Origin: CAILUG01 sp038125665
GTDB lineage: Bacteria > Pseudomonadota > Gammaproteobacteria > Pseudomonadales > Pseudohongiellaceae
Reading direction: 5' to 3'
NCBI GenBank assembly: GCA_038125665.1
Contig: JAYPEI010000003.1
Coordinates: 1 to 64,000 of the forward strand
Length of the DNA: 64,000 nt
In this document: piece after piece, positions 63,093-64,000 of the stretch
How the letters are laid out: each line of letters starts with the position of its first letter
Position numbering within the stretch: the first letter of the stretch is position 1
The notes under the pieces: generated by a model
Database searches by the model: none
The model's input: only the letters and a program-made list of their open reading frames with translations
What the model was told of the DNA's origin: nothing
Program-made: the position numbers and the translations under genes

Positions 63093-64000
63093 CTAAACCA
63101 ATCGTCTGCGTAGTTTGTAGACGGCAAACAATAATGGTAGATAAGCTATTAAAGTCAACCATAGTCCTGGAGCTAAACCTTGCTCAGTTAATATAGCTAA
63201 AGGTAACAACCACATACAATTAAGAGTAGTATACAGGAATACTACTAAGGAGTGACGTTTTAATTTCACTGCAAGAAGTTGGTAAAGATGTGTTTTATGC
63301 CCGTGATACCAGGGATCACCATTATTAAAACGCATCAATAAAGTAACTGAAGCATCAGAAATGAATAATGAGAGTAATATCAGTACCGTGTAAAGCTGTA
63401 ACAAGCCGTAGGCTACCAACCACAGACCCAATGCTGGTATTAGTGCCCCTAAAAATTGACTGCCAGCGTCACCCATAAATACTTTTGCTGGGAACCAATT
63501 TCCTATAAGAAATGGCACTAGCACCACAATAATCAACTGCAGAGGAAAAGCCTTATCGCCGGGTAAATCCCCTAATAAATAATAGCCGCTAGTAACAAAT
63601 AAAGCCTGCATTACCGCAAGCCCATCAATACCATCCATAAAATTGTTGAGATTAACCAACCATAACAATCCCAACGCAAGTAAGAAATACCAGACAGCTT
63701 GTGGTAATCCTGTAAACATAGAAGGAAGCACAGCACCCGGCAGTGAGTAAATTAAAAGTCCTATACTAATAATCTGTAAACTAAGTCTTAAAATAATACT
63801 CTGTGGCTTGAAATCATCAATACAGCCCATCACGCTGAGAAGCAACAACGCAAGTAAAAGGCTATACCAATTGGTTAAAGTCTCTTGGGAAAAATCCCGA
63901 GATATAAGCCAGCAAAGCGTACCGAGAATAAAAATAAGAGCAAAAGCAATACCTACTCCGGTTGGAGTCTTTTTTTTGTGAGAACTACGATCAACAGGTT
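63093..64000 (-). CDS. Glycosyltransferase family 4 (WbpL/WecA type), partial
   Basis: Polytopic enzyme that transfers a sugar-1-phosphate to undecaprenyl phosphate, starting O-antigen or common-antigen units. The frame stays open past internal candidate starts to the window edge: the upstream part includes PVDRSSHKKKTPTGVGIA, matching the family HxxxxPTGGG-type loop, so the true start lies beyond 64000. Catalytic motifs are VMGCIDDFKPQS, NNFMDGIDGLAVMQ and KVFMGDAGSQFLGAL, and the basic loop GDPWYHGHKTHLYQ. The product depends on the lipid carrier recycled by UppP, also encoded in this window. Confidence 0.92.
   Translation of the reverse strand, partial: PVDRSSHKKKTPTGVGIAFALIFILGTLCWLISRDFSQETLTNWYSLLLALLLLSVMGCIDDFKPQSIILRLSLQIISIGLLIYSLPGAVLPSMFTGLPQAVWYFLLALGLLWLVNLNNFMDGIDGLAVMQALFVTSGYYLLGDLPGDKAFPLQLIIVVLVPFLIGNWFPAKVFMGDAGSQFLGALIPALGLWLVAYGLLQLYTVLILLSLFISDASVTLLMRFNNGDPWYHGHKTHLYQLLAVKLKRHSLVVFLYTTLNCMWLLPLAILTEQGLAPGLWLTLIAYLPLLFAVYKLRRRLV

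Overview
The window is a continuous stretch of gammaproteobacterial chromosome, rich in housekeeping genes, AT-rich (by eye about 40% GC) and tightly packed. Gene order follows blocks known from Pseudomonas and relatives: guaA-guaB-xseA, der-bamB-yfgM-hisS-ispG-rodZ-rlmN-ndk, the isc operon, trmJ/suhB, secF-secD-yajC-tgt, queA, rpoE-rseA-rseC-lepA-lepB-rnc-era-recO, cysM-rlmD-mazG, thrS-infC-rpmI-rplT-pheS-pheT-ihfA-merR-tRNA-Pro, and uvrB-tRNA-Asn-wbpM. Several genes usually present in these blocks are missing (pilF, iscX, cysE, rseB/mucB, mucD, pdxJ, relA). I infer a somewhat streamlined member of the Pseudomonadales in the broad sense; the sequence alone does not give genus.

Layout. 1-2072: purine synthesis (guaA partial, guaB) on the minus strand. 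2273-6322: plus-strand xseA, a small methyltransferase and ppk1, the last two overlapping. 6332-19946: a long minus-strand series for ribosome GTPase Der, outer-membrane assembly (BamB), translation, isoprenoids and the complete Fe-S assembly operon with its regulator IscR. 20112-29779: tRNA methylation, protein export (SecDF-YajC), queuosine synthesis (tgt, queA) split by mdh and pyk. 29896-32506: tRNA-Leu and a small accessory locus with a FadL-type outer-membrane porin, a VOC protein and an NTF2-fold protein. 32578-36133: uppP, tsaB, a lysine/alanine-rich histone-like protein, an approximately 850-base gene-free stretch, adk. 36315-47154: mazG, rlmD, cysM, recO, era, rnc, lepB, lepA and the sigma-E regulon head, all minus strand. 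47245-50307: nadB, sdhE, ygfZ. 50462-58417: a translation block bounded by tRNA-Pro and tRNA-Val. 58503-64000: uvrB, tRNA-Asn, then a WbpM-type dehydratase and a WbpL/WecA-type transferase that runs off the window, probably the edge of an O-antigen cluster.

The genes serve translation (four tRNAs, three tRNA synthetases, IF3, L20, L35, RNA-modifying enzymes), Fe-S cluster supply to several enzymes encoded nearby (IspG, RlmN, RlmD), envelope building (SecDF, LepB, UppP, BamB, sigma-E) and nucleotide metabolism. I found no mobile element, CRISPR array, phage gene or clear new defence or biosynthetic system. The more unusual points are a RodZ protein lacking its periplasmic domain, a sigma-E operon without RseB, loss of relA from its usual place, a histone-like gene next to a large non-coding region, a duplicated leader before the FadL gene, and an AUU-started infC.
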